Shown: positions 39,171 through 52,861 of the stretch, piece after piece
Numbering within the stretch: position 1 is the stretch's first letter
Layout of the letters: each line of letters starts with the position of its first letter
Assembly (NCBI GenBank): GCA_013396525.1
Contig: VWYX01000763.1
Location: 1-64,000, forward strand
Direction: 5' to 3'
DNA length: 64,000 bases
Source of the DNA: Chaetorhynchus papuensis
Taxonomy: Eukaryota; Chordata; Aves; Passeriformes; Rhipiduridae
The notes under the pieces: generated by a model
Database searches by the model: none
What the model saw: only the letters and a program-made list of their open reading frames with translations
What the model was told of the DNA's origin: nothing
Made by a program: the position numbers and the translations under genes

Positions 39171-39479
39171 GATGTGTTGCATGCACCTGCTTGTGATTTC
39201 CCTGCCCTGCCCTCAGCAGAACAGCCACTCCTGAGACAGACCTAGAGCACAGCACTAAGTACTGGGTCTGCAAAGGGGGCATGATTCCTGCCCACAAGAA
39301 ATTTAACTTTCTGTGCCTGGACTGTTTACTGCCCTGCCTGGGCTTCTTCCAGGCCTCCAGAGACCCTGGACAAATTCCATGGACTGGGCAGCAGTAGCTG
39401 AAGCTTCCTAAGCCACCTTAGCAAACCCATGGTTTTTGAGCAATGTAAGTAGACCCATGGAGAAGGGGATTGTCATATT
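39171..39479 (+). repeat. Right arm of the inverted duplication
   Basis: Plus-strand counterpart of 34593-34906. It shares the blocks listed there, from 'gatgtgttgcatgc' to 'gggattgtcatatt'. Weaker similarity may continue to about 39510 around 'ctgggggaaataaa'. The high identity compared with the decayed CR1 copies nearby suggests a relatively recent event. Confidence 0.88.
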
Positions 39480-39840
39480 AGTACTCCACTGGGGGAAATA
39501 AAACAACAGTGGGAATGAGTCATATAGAAATTCTTAATTCTGAAAAACGGTTTTGAGCCTAAGCAGTAGTTTGTGTCATATCACACTTGTTAAGTGCTGT
39601 GCAAATAGCTGTAATATGCAGCTGAAGTGGTTATTATTTTAGCAATATTGCATTGCATGTTGCTTGCAGGGCATCCAAGATGTTACTTTGGAATGAAAAT
39701 AGCAGAGAATCATCACTTTTTAAGTCATGCAGGAGTGGATGAAAATGAGCGTATGTTGTGATTTCTAGACTTCTAAGCCTGGCCATGCAGGGTGGGATTT
39801 GAAACGATTCAGTTTCTCAGAAAGTCCCCTTTTATCATAA

Positions 39841-40300
39841 AGTCATGGAATCATAAAATGGTTTGGGTTGGAAGGCACTTTAAAGGGCATCTAATTCCAA
39901 CCCCCCTGCCATGGGCGGGAATGCCTTCCACTAGATCATGTTGCTCAAACCCCCATCCAGCCCAGCCTCAAACACTTCCAGGGATGGGGCAGCCGCAGCT
40001 TCTCTGGGCAACATCTTCCAGTGCTTCACCATCCTAATAGTAAAGAATGTCTTCCTGATACCTAATCTAAACCTGCTCTCTTTATATTTAAAACCATTGT
40101 CCCTTCTGCTGTCACTATCTGCCCATACAAAAAGTCCCTCTCCCTCCCTTTTATAAACCCCCTTAGTGCAACAGAAGGCTGCAGAGAGGTCTCCCTAAAG
40201 CCTCTTCTTCTCCAGGCTGAACAACCCCAGCTCTCTCAGTCTGTCTTCACAGGAGAGGTGCTCTGCATCATCTTTATGGCCTCCTCTGGACCCACACCAT
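39841..40300 (-). mobile_element. CR1 LINE 3' UTR fragment
   Basis: This is a reverse-complement CR1 3' end of about 460 bases. It starts with 'tcatggaatcataaaatggt', passes 'ctctgggcaacatcttccag' and 'aaagaatgtcttcctgatac', and reaches the more upstream blocks 'ctcttcttctccaggctgaa' and 'ctcctctggacccacacc'. Similarity to this part stops near 40300, where the sequence switches to a different part of CR1 (next entry). Confidence 0.9.
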
Positions 40301-40329
40301 ATGCCTTAGCATATCTTCTAGGAGAATCC

Positions 40330-41170
40330 ATTTCTTGGTCTTCCAATGCACAGGGGTGAGCGTCACCACTCTGTCATTTCCTAGATCTTCCTTTCTCACT
40401 TTTTAAAAAATGGGAGTTATGTTTCCCTTATCCAGTTACCAGGAACTTCTTCTGATTGCTGTGACCTTTCAGATATGATGGAGAGTGACAGCAGTCACTT
40501 CCCTCAGGACCCTGGGATGCATTTCATCCAATCCCATAGACTTGTGATTATTCAGCTTCACCAAGTGATCCTGAATCTGCTCTTTGCTTATAGTGGAAGG
40601 GACTTCACTTCCTCCACCCCCACTCAGAGGATCAGGGACTTGAGAGAAGAGGGAAGCCTGACTGCCAGTGAAGGCTGAGGTAAAGAATTGAGTACCTCAG
40701 CCTTCTCCATATCACTTGCCACCAGTTCACCCCTCTTGCTTCTAAGGGAGAGGTACCCTCTCTTCAGCCTTTATTTTCTGACCTAAGTACTTATTTCTGT
40801 AAGTCCCTTCTTGTTACTCTTCACATCCCTTGCCAGCTCCTGTTCTAGCTTTGCCAAGGGGCTTTCCTGACTCCATCCTTACTCATTCAAACCATATCCC
40901 TGTACTCTTCTGCCAGGTCACCTGTCACTGCTTCCACTGCCTGTGCATTTCTTTTGTACTCCTGTTTGAGGAGCAGATCTGTGCTCAGCCGTGCCATTTT
41001 ACAGCCTGCCTTGCTCCATTTCCTACACACCGGGATGAAGAGCTCTTGCTCTCTAAGAAAAGTGGTCAAGGAGTGCAACTCAGGACTGCTCCACGCTGGA
41101 ATCAGTCACCTCCCTCCTCAAATGTCCTCTCTCAGAAAGCAGCTGGGATTTCAATGTGACTTGCAAGAAA
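40330..41170 (-). pseudogene. Decayed CR1 ORF2 (reverse transcriptase) fragment
   Basis: On the minus strand, bases 40548-40501 translate as KSMGLDEMHPRVLRE, close to the signature CR1 reverse-transcriptase block K.MGPDG.HPRVLREL. Further downstream on that strand (about 40440-40380) NITPIF, a stop codon, then KVRKEDLGND corresponds to the VTPI[YF]KKG.KEDPGNYRPVSL block. The frame is broken by stops and indels, so it is dead. The right boundary is uncertain. The C-terminal reverse-transcriptase part expected between this fragment and the adjacent 3' UTR is absent. Confidence 0.85.
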
Positions 41171-44100
41171 CCTTAATGGAGATAGCTATGGAACAGGTTT
41201 TAGAGGGAAATATATCTATTGCATAAATAATTTTAAATTGTCAGATATACTAAATACTGCAGACTTTGACAGCCTTCCGGGATACTGCAAATCAGTTCCA
41301 TTTCACAAGGGAAAACCTGCTGCTGTTTAACAAAGGCTCAGTGATTCAGGCAGAGTAGGAAGGAGTGTCTGTCTACCTGTTGAAACAAACCCATATCCTG
41401 TGCACACTACAAAGATACTGAATCCCAGGTGCATCTCTTTCTTGGAAATAGATGAACCCAGCTAATTGTCTCTGGAGAGTGCTCTCATCTAATGCAGGCT
41501 TGTGTCCTGCTGCTGGTCTTTACATATGTATATTTTAATGATACTCAGTACAGAAGCTTGCACTTTTCCTACAATCTGTCCAAAGTTCTGGATTTGTTAG
41601 CTTCCTGGACACAATGAAATGCCAGCCTTCTCTCTCCCTGCTAGAAAGGGAAATGTTCTGAGGCAGTGGTATTTACTGCATTATCTACTGAGCTCCCTGC
41701 CAGCCTGAAGTATGAACCTATGATCCTAAGCAGCCTTCCTCATTTGTTTCCATTTCAATTTTGAATTTATGGCACAAGAAATTGGAACTGTGGATTGGTA
41801 CTGTGATTATTTTTAATCTGAAAAAAATAAATGCAAGTTAATGAGTCTTTCTTTTTTATGCATTGTGAAAAAATAGCTAAAAACCATTAGCTAGGTTCAT
41901 GCTAGCACTGTAGCACAAGCAAGGTTAGTGCAGTTTGCTTTCAGACATTTTCAGATATTGGTGTGCCTCTGCACAGCTATTGCTCCCTTAAAATCATGCT
42001 CTTTAAGACTGTACCACTGTTAAGTCTCAGGCCTTAGATTTGCCAGCTGTACTGATGTGATTGTGTTGAAATTTGGCCTGCATTACCTGCTCTGTGACCT
42101 TGCTTCATTAAATCAATAATAGTCAATCATGTCTTGTTTAATTACACAAAGGGTAAATTCAGTCCAGTCCAGATTCTAGGCTCCTGGCTCTTTACAGTTT
42201 CTCCTTTATCTGCAATAGTAAATCCATTCTTTTTAGTTGTTTCTGGAGGTTCTTTCTTCAATCCAGGCAAATACTGAACCTTTGCAATGTCTGCAGTGAA
42301 GAAGTTGGGTGTTGCCATCCTCAGGAATGCAGCAATGTCTGCTGGTCAGAGGAGGAAAGCCTGTCCCTTCCTGGGGTCCCTCGGGTCCCCATCCACAATG
42401 GGGTGAGGGGAGTACACTGCTAAGTGTTTCAGGGGATCAGAAACTTGGAGCACCGGTTTCCTGATAACAAAGAAACCATCAGATGTTTTTTAAATTCTCT
42501 CCTTCCTAAGAGCCAAAGGTATTTCTTGGCTTTTTCGAAGCTGGAGACTTCCTTCTTGAAGTTGGGCTTAATTGCTTCCCCTTCCTCTTTCAGCCTTGCC
42601 CTGTGTCTGCCATCATTCAGAAGAGGTCCTGCCCTGGTGTGCCCAAACGAACACAGTAAAATGATTTCTGGTACCCAGGCCTGAATCATCACCATCAAAA
42701 TGAATAGGAGAGAGCAACTCTCATGAAATCTGCAAACTGAGGCAGGCAACCAGGCACCGGTTTTAATGAGGTTATACTTTTGAGGTGGTCTTTGAAATCA
42801 TAACTGCTAGAGACTGACTCCCAACTCAAGATAAACAGATGAAATTTCCACACCAGTATTCCCTGTTAATATTTAAGCAAGGCTTAATCTTCTTCTTGAA
42901 ATTAAAAGACGTCCTTCAAAGGAACTTTATTTAAGAGAAGAATGTTTCTTCAAAAGTATTTTAATACCTCAGATAACTATATATATCATCATCAGGCTTC
43001 AGGCATTAATCATTAGGAATAAAATGGATACTTAGCATTTTAGAAACTGGTGCAGCAACTGTGGTTTATTAAATAAACCCTCATGAAAGGACTCCATAAT
43101 TTCTCATCCGAGAGAAGGCTATGGCAGGGAACTTCCAGCTGACCCATGTCTCACCTATAATGCACAGGATAGTGTTCCAGCTGTGTACATGCCTTTCTAA
43201 TGCTTAAGGACACACCGCCTTTCAGTGCAGGACAAATGACCAAAAGTGGATGAATGAGGATCGCCCAGTAATAGGAGATTTTTTTTTTTTTTTAATATTA
43301 ATAAGGCTACGTGATAGCACTCAGCACTTCTAATATTAGAAAATCATAGCAACTAGGAAAGTAGGGCAGCTTTATTAAGGACAGTGTGGAATCACTAATC
43401 TAAAGCAGTACACATTGGGCTGTGTCCCACATATGCCCTATGTGGGACACTGTCAAATGTGTGACTGTGCTCCTGTTGTTCTCACAAAAGACAAAGGAGG
43501 GTGCTGAATGCAGCAATGCAATCACTGGCAGTGCTCAGGTTAACATCTCTGTCAGATGCATCATTTTCATTATTTACCATGAAAAGCTAGGCTGGTTTTA
43601 ATCACACTTGCAAATCATTTTACAAATCCAGGATAGAGCATTTACCCTCAGACTTCAGACTTAACCAGATCTGATTAAACAGAGAAATAGTTTCCAGTGT
43701 AGTGAACTTTGTGATTGGGCAAGGCTCAAAGGCAAGTCAAAAATATGCATGAGGCACTTGCCATGAAATCATGCACATCTCAAAAGGAGAGATGTTCACA
43801 TTTTCTTTCATTAATTTCACACTTGAAAAAATGCAGACATTTCAGATACCAGCTGAGGGAAGGAGAATCTCTGTGATTTGAGCACTGAAATTTGATGTTC
43901 TCATCCTTGCATTGTTTTTTATCATTTCAGATATCTGAACAAAGAATCACTGTGCTGTTCATCTGGCATAGAAAATGGTCCAGAATTAAGTTGTGACTCA
44001 TTTTCATGACAATTAAGGAGGAGGAAATATCAAATCTTTTCTCACAGAGAGTGCCCTAAGCCTGGATTCAAAGCAGTTTCACGTGGGTGCAAATCCTGCT

Positions 44101-47100
44101 CTTCTCTGCATTTAACTCCCAAAATATGCACAGTCACAAGGCTTTACAATCCTGCAGTTATGCCTTTCAGTCAAGGCAGACAAACGTGCCTTGAGCCAGT
44201 TCTCTGCCATCAGACTTGCAGTGGAGCTAAGCAGTAAATAACAAGTTTTAGCAGCACCCAATGTCATGTCCTGTTTCTCTTTATCCCCCGGGCAGTGCAT
44301 CACACAGTGATATTTGATCTGAATATTGATGGCTGCCAGCATGCTACACTCAGCATGTTTATTTTGAAAAAAAAAACAACAAAACCAACACAAAACCAAA
44401 CCAAAACAACAGAAGAAAAAAGCAATGGCAAACAGTCTTGGAATAATTCAGAGGCAACAGCTGGCATCAGGGCATTTGGTAACCTGCATGCACAGCAACA
44501 TACTGGCAGAAGGACGTGGCTGCCCTTGGAAATGCCTGAGAGCTCACTTCCTATTCCTGGAAGGAGGTATAATTGCAGGGAGAGGTTTGGTGGGATTTTG
44601 AAACTCTCCCACAGGCATCCAGGGGAGTTATGCTGCATTTGGGCTGGGCTGGTTTAGTACAAAATGTGGGCAGGATGTGCAGCGATGGAGTGACTGTGAG
44701 TCAGACAGAAAGGAGGGAAGAAGTGGCTAAGACCCAGGTAAGAAGCAGCACAGTAAAGAGCCTCTCTTTTCTGGGGAGAACCAATGCACCAAGGCTGCTT
44801 TGCTTTTCATCTCCTGACTTCCCAGGATGCCCATCTGTCTGCTTTTCTCCTTTCAGAGGAGAAAAGGCAGGTCTCAGGTTCCTGCATGTCCTAGAAGTCT
44901 GACCTGTTGCGACCTGCCGCTCCACACGGAAATCTCAGGCTCCTTCAAGCATTTCTGGTCAGACCTATCTGATCGTTTCAGAGGCAGCTCTCCATCACCA
45001 GACGTCTGCGGGGAAGATAAGTGGGACAAGGGCAGAGAGATGTGTGTTTGGAAGGTGAAAAGCCAGGCAGGAAACACAGGTGCCTTGCTCCTGGGAGGGG
45101 CAATAGAGAGCCAGGTGAGACAAGTGCGTTTGCTGGAAGCGTTTGCGAGGGAGGGCCGGGAGTGAGCGGAGGTGAAGCGAAACAGCAGCCAGCAGTGACA
45201 GGGTGAGCAGCCTGCCTCCTTCCTGCTCCCTTGCAACCGCAGAGGCACAAAAACTCGCTACCTCCTGTTGTGAAAAACGAGCTTGGGTGGAGTGATTCAT
45301 ACGCGTGGGATTTAAACAATCTATTTTAACTGTCACTTAAAGGAGAAAGCAAGTGACCTTGGCTAATGTTATCAGGTTTTATTCCTGTTTTGAATTTGTA
45401 TTTAATCATTTTTCTGAAGAGCAGTTGATGCTTAGTAGTTGGTAACCACTGAGATTTCTTCCATACGCCTGAAGACTTTTGCCGTATTTCATACTTTCTT
45501 GTTTGGCTAACTCAGAATGTGATATGTGTATGTTCAAATACTGAAACGACGGAGATTTTTATTCAAATGCTTATGCTTTTACCTTTTAAATGTTTAATAT
45601 TTACCTTTTATTATATTAGGAAGGGGCAAATTATATTTTGTACTTACTAGGTAATTCAATTTTTTTCTTAGTAGCTATGCTGAATTGCTTTTGGATAGAA
45701 ATTGGGCTATAATAACAAACCAAAAGGCAGCATTGCTTTCCATTATCAAATAAAGTCATATTGAATTATTTGGATATGAAAGAAGATGTCAAAACACGTT
45801 TTGTATTTAAAATTGACTGTATTATTATACAAAGAAAACTGATGCTCATTAAATAACTGCTAACTAGTGCTTGAACAGCCTGGAATGAGTAGATCTTAAT
45901 CTTGATGTCTTAGTTGATTCATTGACTGGTGGGTAGGAAAAAGAAATGTACAGATCTTTTAAGCTGTAATTAATTTCTCAGTTCTAATGAACAAGTGGTT
46001 GACCAAGCTAAAATGAAGAAACTGAAGTACAGGAAGTACACTTTCTTCACTTGCAATGAAGGCTCCAAGTGAAAAATGCTTGTTTATGACTTCAGTAAGT
46101 GATTGTCCCAGCTCACTTTGTGCCTTGGCTCCCCATTTCAGTGCTCTGCCTTTCTTTAGAGCCTTGTTAGCAACATGTTACTAAAATGCTGGGCTTTTAA
46201 TTTGAGCAAACACTGAACCTCATGTGTCCCCACCTCCTCACAAGCAAGGGCCTTCTCTTGTGAGCTGCAAGGTCACAGCTGTCTTAGGAAGGATGGAAAT
46301 ACTCCGTAGGAAGGGGGAGGGAGAGGCCGAGAACTGCTAGGAGCCCGAATACAAGAACAACCTTCCAAAAGGTCAGAGATGGGATTTCACATTCCCTCAG
46401 GGAAGCTGGGGGGTTTGAATTTGATTCTTCTACAAGTGGAACTAATGCCTTAACTACAGAGTTCGTGCATAAAAGGGTATATACTGTCACCTCCAGATTT
46501 GCTGTCAGGGAAGGTGAGATGAACTTTGACTCCAGATGCACAACAGGCTGAGAAACATCAGTTTGGGCACCATGGTGACAAAGCCATGCATTGAAAGCGA
46601 TGTTCCTCAAATCCAGAGCAACTTAACATCTTTTAGGAAACAAATCAAAAGTCTGTTCTGTGCAGACACTATTACAGCAGCTTTTCTTTACAGCCAAATA
46701 CAATTAGGCATGTTCAGTATTTGTGTTTCCCCCATTCCAACTGTTCATGATGCCTTTGGCAATAATTCAATTTTGTTTTTAAATTATGGCACTTCGCACA
46801 AATCACCTTCTGATATCTTGCGGACTGTTAGTAGCTTCCAGACTGGAGGTTAAAAAGCTTTGACCCTGGAAACTCAACAGTTGGAAAACTGCGCAGAAAG
46901 GTTGGGAGCACAGAAGGATAAAACTGGATTTGTGGCTGCCAAAAATATTAAACTTTCCTAAATCTAGCAAAAAGTATTTTTCTATGTCACACATTTCCAG
47001 CACATCCCAAAACAGAAACCAGATCTTCTGAGTTTCAGCCTACAGCCTCTCCACTGGGCCATGGTTACTGCATCTGCATTAATTTTGCATTCCCACATCT

Positions 47101-50100
47101 GGTAGAAAAGCACAGTTTTAAAGTCTTTAATTCCCAGTGAAACCTTCATTAACACCAAGAAGTTTCCAAGGCATCCTTGACACTGCTGACTGACTCCCAA
47201 TTTACTGCTCTTAAGTTAGACTTGTCACACAGATGGCATATGTTGATCATTTTCAGGAAAGAGGTTTCTCTGGGGGTTTTTTTGTAACATGTTGATTAGA
47301 ACCATCCTGTTTCCACCAGAGAAAGTAGATGATTCATACCATGGGACCTTCTCTTCCACATCGTTCATTGGCTACCTTCCTACCACTGGAGGGAACTAAG
47401 ATTCATTCTGGCCAGGCAGCCCGACCTCCAGAGAGATCCCTCTCAAGGGACGTCAAGGAGATTCCCAGAGGTGTCAGTCAGGCCATGTTCAGTGCTTGTC
47501 ACTGTGGAGTGCTTCTAAATTAGACCTCAGCACTGGATAAAGCAGGATACATGACTGCAGATTTGGACTATGCAAACCAAGATGCTGAGGACTGTATTTC
47601 CAGAAACCACATTTTCTGGTCTGTTATCACATGAAGATTGAGCCCCGCTGCCCCTGGAAAAGATTTTCAGTCTTTCTGCTGTGCTTGCTTGCTTTATTAA
47701 ATACAGAAGTTGCTGCATGGTCATAAACCTCCAGGGGAGGAGTACTGCTGAGTTTTAAAGAGCTTTAAAAGCAAGAAATTTCCTGATTTTCTCTCACGAC
47801 TCTCAAAACTCTCTTCTAATTTCTAGTCAAACAGCTGCCAAATTAATCAAATTTCAGCTTGCATGGCAAAACACTGATCTTGCCAGTTTCTTGCCTATAA
47901 CTGTTTAGTGCTCCTTCAACTGACTTCTGAAAGTCTGGTTCAAATGGGTAATTGTTTTTACATTCATTTCATGTTCATGGCTGGAGGAACTTTGCCTTGC
48001 CCAATATATCGGTGTAAAAAATTCTTCTCAGTAGAAAGAGATACAAGCCACATACAGGCGCTACCTTTTAATCACATAAGATTGATGGATTGCCTGAGAC
48101 AAAACAGAAATTACTGGTGCAGGAATGTCTGTTTAATATGTGAAAGAAATTTCTGTGCTCTTCACAGAAGACACAGGGGAAGGGGAGAGACAAAATAGAA
48201 CAGAGAAGCAGAATTTGTTGCCTTACAAGAGGAATATGAAGATGTTCTAAAGAACTGCCAAGTTAGACAGGGAAAGAAAAGGACTTAAAAAACCCCTCTG
48301 TTTAGAAGAGGTGCCCAAAAGAGGTGGCATAAAACAAGCACTGGACTGTACAATTGCTTGGATGACTGGTTTGGCATTTTCTCGCTTTTTGTTTGTAGGG
48401 AGCAAAACTTAAAACAGTTTGGTCAGGAACAAAATGTTTGGAGCATCTTGTCTCTCTCCAGGAATTTACTGTTGCTTCAGAGCTTCACAAGTAGCTCCTC
48501 CAGTTACCCAAATAGAGATGGAAAAATGCTAAAAGAATCTGCCCGCCCTTACCTCTTTTTAATTGCTCCCTGGAAACTTTTCACACTATCCATCACACGA
48601 GCCCTGTCAAACCTCCCTTCCAAACAAAGCTGGGCTCCCTGCAACTCCCCCAGGAAAGAGGAGAGTATAGTGTTTGCTGCCAGTGAGCTGGACTGCAGAG
48701 TATTTTGGTAAGCTCCCCTCCCTGATGTATCCCTCTTCTTTTGATCTGCAAGGAGCTGCCTGCAGCACTCACATGCAAAAGAGCTGGAGATAACCTCACA
48801 CTTGGTAATTGCTCTCCTTCCATACCCCCAAAATCAAAACCCAACTCTCTGCCGTGACAGATGCTCCTGAGAGGCGAAGAGGGGACCAGGGTTCATGCCT
48901 TCCATGAGCAGGCTGGGTGCTGGTGGCAGTGGCCTGGCAGTGGTGCCACAGGGCTGTGTGAGAGCTGGGTCACCTGTCCAGGGGCAACTGTGACCCCACA
49001 CAGCCATGGCCCTGCCTATAATGCTTCCTGCCCCCCCCAAGTGAGGAAAAGCTCATGAAGAACAGAAGTCTCCCAAACCCCAGCAGGGGTTTAGCCATGC
49101 AGCTCTTCCCTTGACTGTAAAGCCCAAAACAGCATGTTTTTTTCAGGTGGGCAACTCATACACACATAACAAAACCTTCCTTGGGGAGAAGTGAGGCCAG
49201 AAGGTACCAACAACCACATAAGTGCAGGAGAAGAGGAGCCACAGATAAGGCGCCTGGATATCTCCTGTTGCCTTTGCATGGACACTATGCCAATCAGCAT
49301 TTGATTTTTAGGTTTTTACTTTTATCCAGGATCATCATCTTTGTTGTCTGGCAGACCAGATGGTGTTTCTGCATGGGAACTATATCTGGAAAATTTGGGC
49401 TTCCCTGAAGGGAAAGAGCTGACCAGGCATCCACTGGATGCTCAGTAAACACTGCCTCTCGCAGCATCACCACAGGTTCAAAATTTGCTGGTGCCCTGCA
49501 CACAAAACCATCTGTACAGCACACACTCATGGCCTTCCAGCCAATTGGGGGGCTGCTGAGGAGGCATTTTGTCCCACATGTGGGCAACTTTGTACCCAGA
49601 ATCTCCTAGGGAGAAACCTGACAGCCTTCAACATGGATCTTCCTTTATCTGCAGATATCTGCAGGCTTCTCTGTTGAAAGACCCCTCTGTACATCCCCGT
49701 ATCCATCACCCATTTGGTGTGCAGGCTGTGTTCCAACAGGCTGCATGTGATGCCTCTTTTCAGCCAGGATAGTGGGAGTTCTTTAGTTATCTCTGACTGC
49801 CTTTTCACCTACTTGTTACATATATATTAGTGCCTTTTCACTCCACAGAAATAATTTTTATGTGGCCATAGGGCACACCACGACAAATGATGCTTTTCAT
49901 CAGCAGGTTCCAAAGCACCTTATAAAGGAGCCTGGCATTTTTATCTCTGATTCCTGTATAGGGACACTGGGGCACAGGAAGGTGGAAGTCTAGAGTCAGT
50001 CTCAACTCGGCAATGAATCCAGGGATAGAAACAATTTCTACTCCATTCAAGTCCAATATTGTATAGAAAGAGGCCCCTGGGTTTGGTTATCAGTGTTTTA

Positions 50101-51587
50101 AGCTCCTAATTATCACTTACTTTTATGTAACCTGTGTCTCTCATACTTTTTCTCTCCTCAGTTGCAGAAGTCCTGTGTTGTGCACCTCACCCTTCCCTCC
50201 ATGGCAAAACAGACGGGAGCCAGCTGACAGCAATGCACTGCTTCTTTCTGGAACACATGTGATAAAAAGCCAGCAGCTTGGTTGGCAGGAAAAGACTGAA
50301 AAATACCATTGCAATTAATGTGGAGAAACTTGAAGCTACAACACCATCAGCAACTCTGCAGAATGAAGCATAACAGTGCAAAAAGACTAAGTGATGCTTT
50401 GCAAGCCATATGGGTGGGTTTTTTTCAGGGAACGTTGGCTAACTTTTAATAGATCAGCTGGATGGGCAAATTCATGAGTTTTCATGGCAGGGAATGGAAT
50501 GAAAGCAAGTCTGTTGGATGGGCATCTCTGGTATTTCAGAAGGTGGATATGAGAACCTCTGAGGGTTTAACACTGCTAGTTTAATGCAGAAAAAACTCTT
50601 TAATGGCAACCTGCCTCAGTTGGGGTCACAGAATCTCAGTCAAATTCAGAAGCAGAAGAGCGAGATCAATACAGAGCAGAGTACCAATTAACAGCCTTGG
50701 TTTACAAGAGCATCCTTCATTTGTCCTCTAAGATTTCCTTTGTCTCTGTCACAGCTCAGTAGACAGCACTGAAATTTCCCCTATAAGTCATGAAGCAGAT
50801 TGCATCAAGCTGGAGAAGTGACACCGTATACATTAGAAATCAGTGTTAATCATACATAGAAAAACAACCTCCAAGTTTAAATATGTATGGTTCCTTGCCT
50901 TAGATCAGAGACTTACTTGAGAAACAAACATGATTTGTTAAGTAAATGCTTTTTTAATTCTCCTCAGAGATATGTTTCCTTAAAATAGAGTGTATATCCT
51001 TGTATGTATAATACAGTGACATTAGGGAAAATACAAACATACTGCATTGAATATGCTTAGATCAGTAATTTTCCTCTAGAGCCAGACAGTGGCAGCTCCA
51101 GGATCTCCCTTTGTTCCCCTTCCCCCAAGCACTCCAGCAAACACTGAAAAAGCAACTCAGCCTGGACTTAGAATTTCACAATTTCGGTCGGCTGGGTTTA
51201 GCTGGTTCCTTTTTCAGGGCAGGTCCCTTCTGAGAGCCGACCAGCCAGGGTGGGTTTTATCCCTTGCTCCCTTATCTCCCTTCCTTCCATTTTTATGAAA
51301 TTGCATTTTTGCTCCCTGAGGGGAAGACGGGCGAAACACTTCAAACCAACAAGTGGAGCTGGCAGTGCCCGGCCCCCAAGCAGGGCAGGGAGCCCATCTG
51401 CACCACAAACAGGTGCCACACCTGTGTGGTCACCGAGGTCCGCTCGCTGCTCCCTCCCGGGGGGAGTGTCCCACAGCAGCCACGCGCAGCAGCCTGGAGG
51501 GTGTGACACAGCCAGCCCCAGCCTGGGGCGAGCCAGCAGCCCCTTCCTACCTGTGCACAGCTCTCCCCTGCCTCGCCGGTGTGGCTG
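41171..51587. other. Intergenic stretch; nothing recognised except simple repeats
   Basis: About 10.4 kb. It holds a T15 run (about 43279-43293), an A/C-rich patch (44366-44418) and two segments with above-background CpG (about 44890-45310, and 51180 onward). Frames at 44874-45336, 49294-49808 and 51198-51713 overlap on both strands and match nothing I recognise. Confidence 0.55.
44366..44418. repeat. A/C-rich low-complexity tract
   Basis: Poly(A) followed by ACAAC and AACCA units over about 50 bases. Confidence 0.8.
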
Positions 51588-51671
51588 CCTTGAACTGCAC
51601 AATTGATGGACAAACCCTTGAACTGCACAAGCGTTTGACAAATCCCTGAACTGCACAAGTGATGCATATTC
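51588..51671. repeat. Three tandem copies of a 28-bp unit
   Basis: Units begin at 51588, 51616 and 51644, exactly 28 bases apart. Each starts CCTTGAACTGCACAA or CCCTGAACTGCACAA, and the second halves diverge. The period is not a multiple of three, which argues against coding selection. It is a small minisatellite. Confidence 0.92.
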
Positions 51672-52856
51672 ACGCTGATGGCAAAAATAATGAGGGGTAA
51701 CACCCGGGAGCATTTAACAACCTGTTCGCTGCCAGAAGCACTGCAGGAAATTCACTTTGCTTCAGGACGGGGTGTTTTAGAGTTTTTCACATAGCCTACC
51801 AGAGTGATTTCACCTAAGCACTGGCCTCCTCTAAATAATCCCCTTCCTCTCACCTGATAAGCACATCAGTTCAGGTCACTCTGGCAGGGGAAATGCACTC
51901 CCAGGCACTATTTTCCCAAGGGAAGTGGAGAACATCCCAGCCATGGACAGGTCACACAACAGCTGGCTTCAGGACGATGGTAATGCTAATTGATCTGTAT
52001 TCATTTAATTAATTTTAGTCAATTACTCTGGAGAGAACAGGCTGCTGTCAGCTCTACCACCTCCCTGTAAGGGACTAAATCCACAGTGTTTGCTCTGAGC
52101 AGGGACCAAAAAATCCATTGTCTTGAGCAGGGGTGGCTGAGGTGGCTGGGGTGACACCAGGGCTGGTGGCACACCCCAGGAAGCAGCACGATGAAGGTGA
52201 CCAGGGGTACCCATCCAGTCAGCCCCCATCTATTGCTGCCCTGGGAAGGTTTTAGGGCTGACGTTTTCTCTGGAGTAGCAATTGCCCATGACTGAGGGTT
52301 TTCAGTCACAGTGTGCAGGAATCAATGGGTGGCCCATGAGACTTGCATCTGGGGACTGAGCTTTGCCTCTGGAGCTCCTCATCCCCATCACTTGGTGCCC
52401 TTCTTCACACTGAGGCATTTGACTGCAAGCTCACATGGCCCCTCCCACATTTCCATGAGAGGGGGTCCTTTACCTGGCTTTTTACTTGGCAGGACTCCAG
52501 CTGGGCACAACCTTACACAAATGTGCAGTCCTGGTTACGTGTCTGGGCAGTAAAAGTCACCAAACTACAGATGTAAGAGACCACGTAAGGAAAACATAAC
52601 TGTTTGGGGAGCATGAGAGTTTTCTGCAAGCTACCAGCTTGCTGCTTCTTTGGGAAAGAGCAAGGGCAACAATAAGTTAAGGGAGGAGTGGCAGGAATGG
52701 GGGGAGAAATTAGTTGCCATCCTCATTTCCAAATCCAGCCCATTCTGCCCCCCAGCCAGATTCCACTTTAGCTACACAGGGTTAACATTTGGAGTCAGGC
52801 ATGGTCTTGGTAATGCATATAGAGCAATTCAGCTGGAAATCTAAAACGTGGTCAAA
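51672..52856. other. Intergenic stretch; nothing recognised
   Basis: About 1.2 kb of unremarkable sequence between the minisatellite and the LTR-like element. Confidence 0.5.
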
Positions 52857-52861
52857 CCTGG

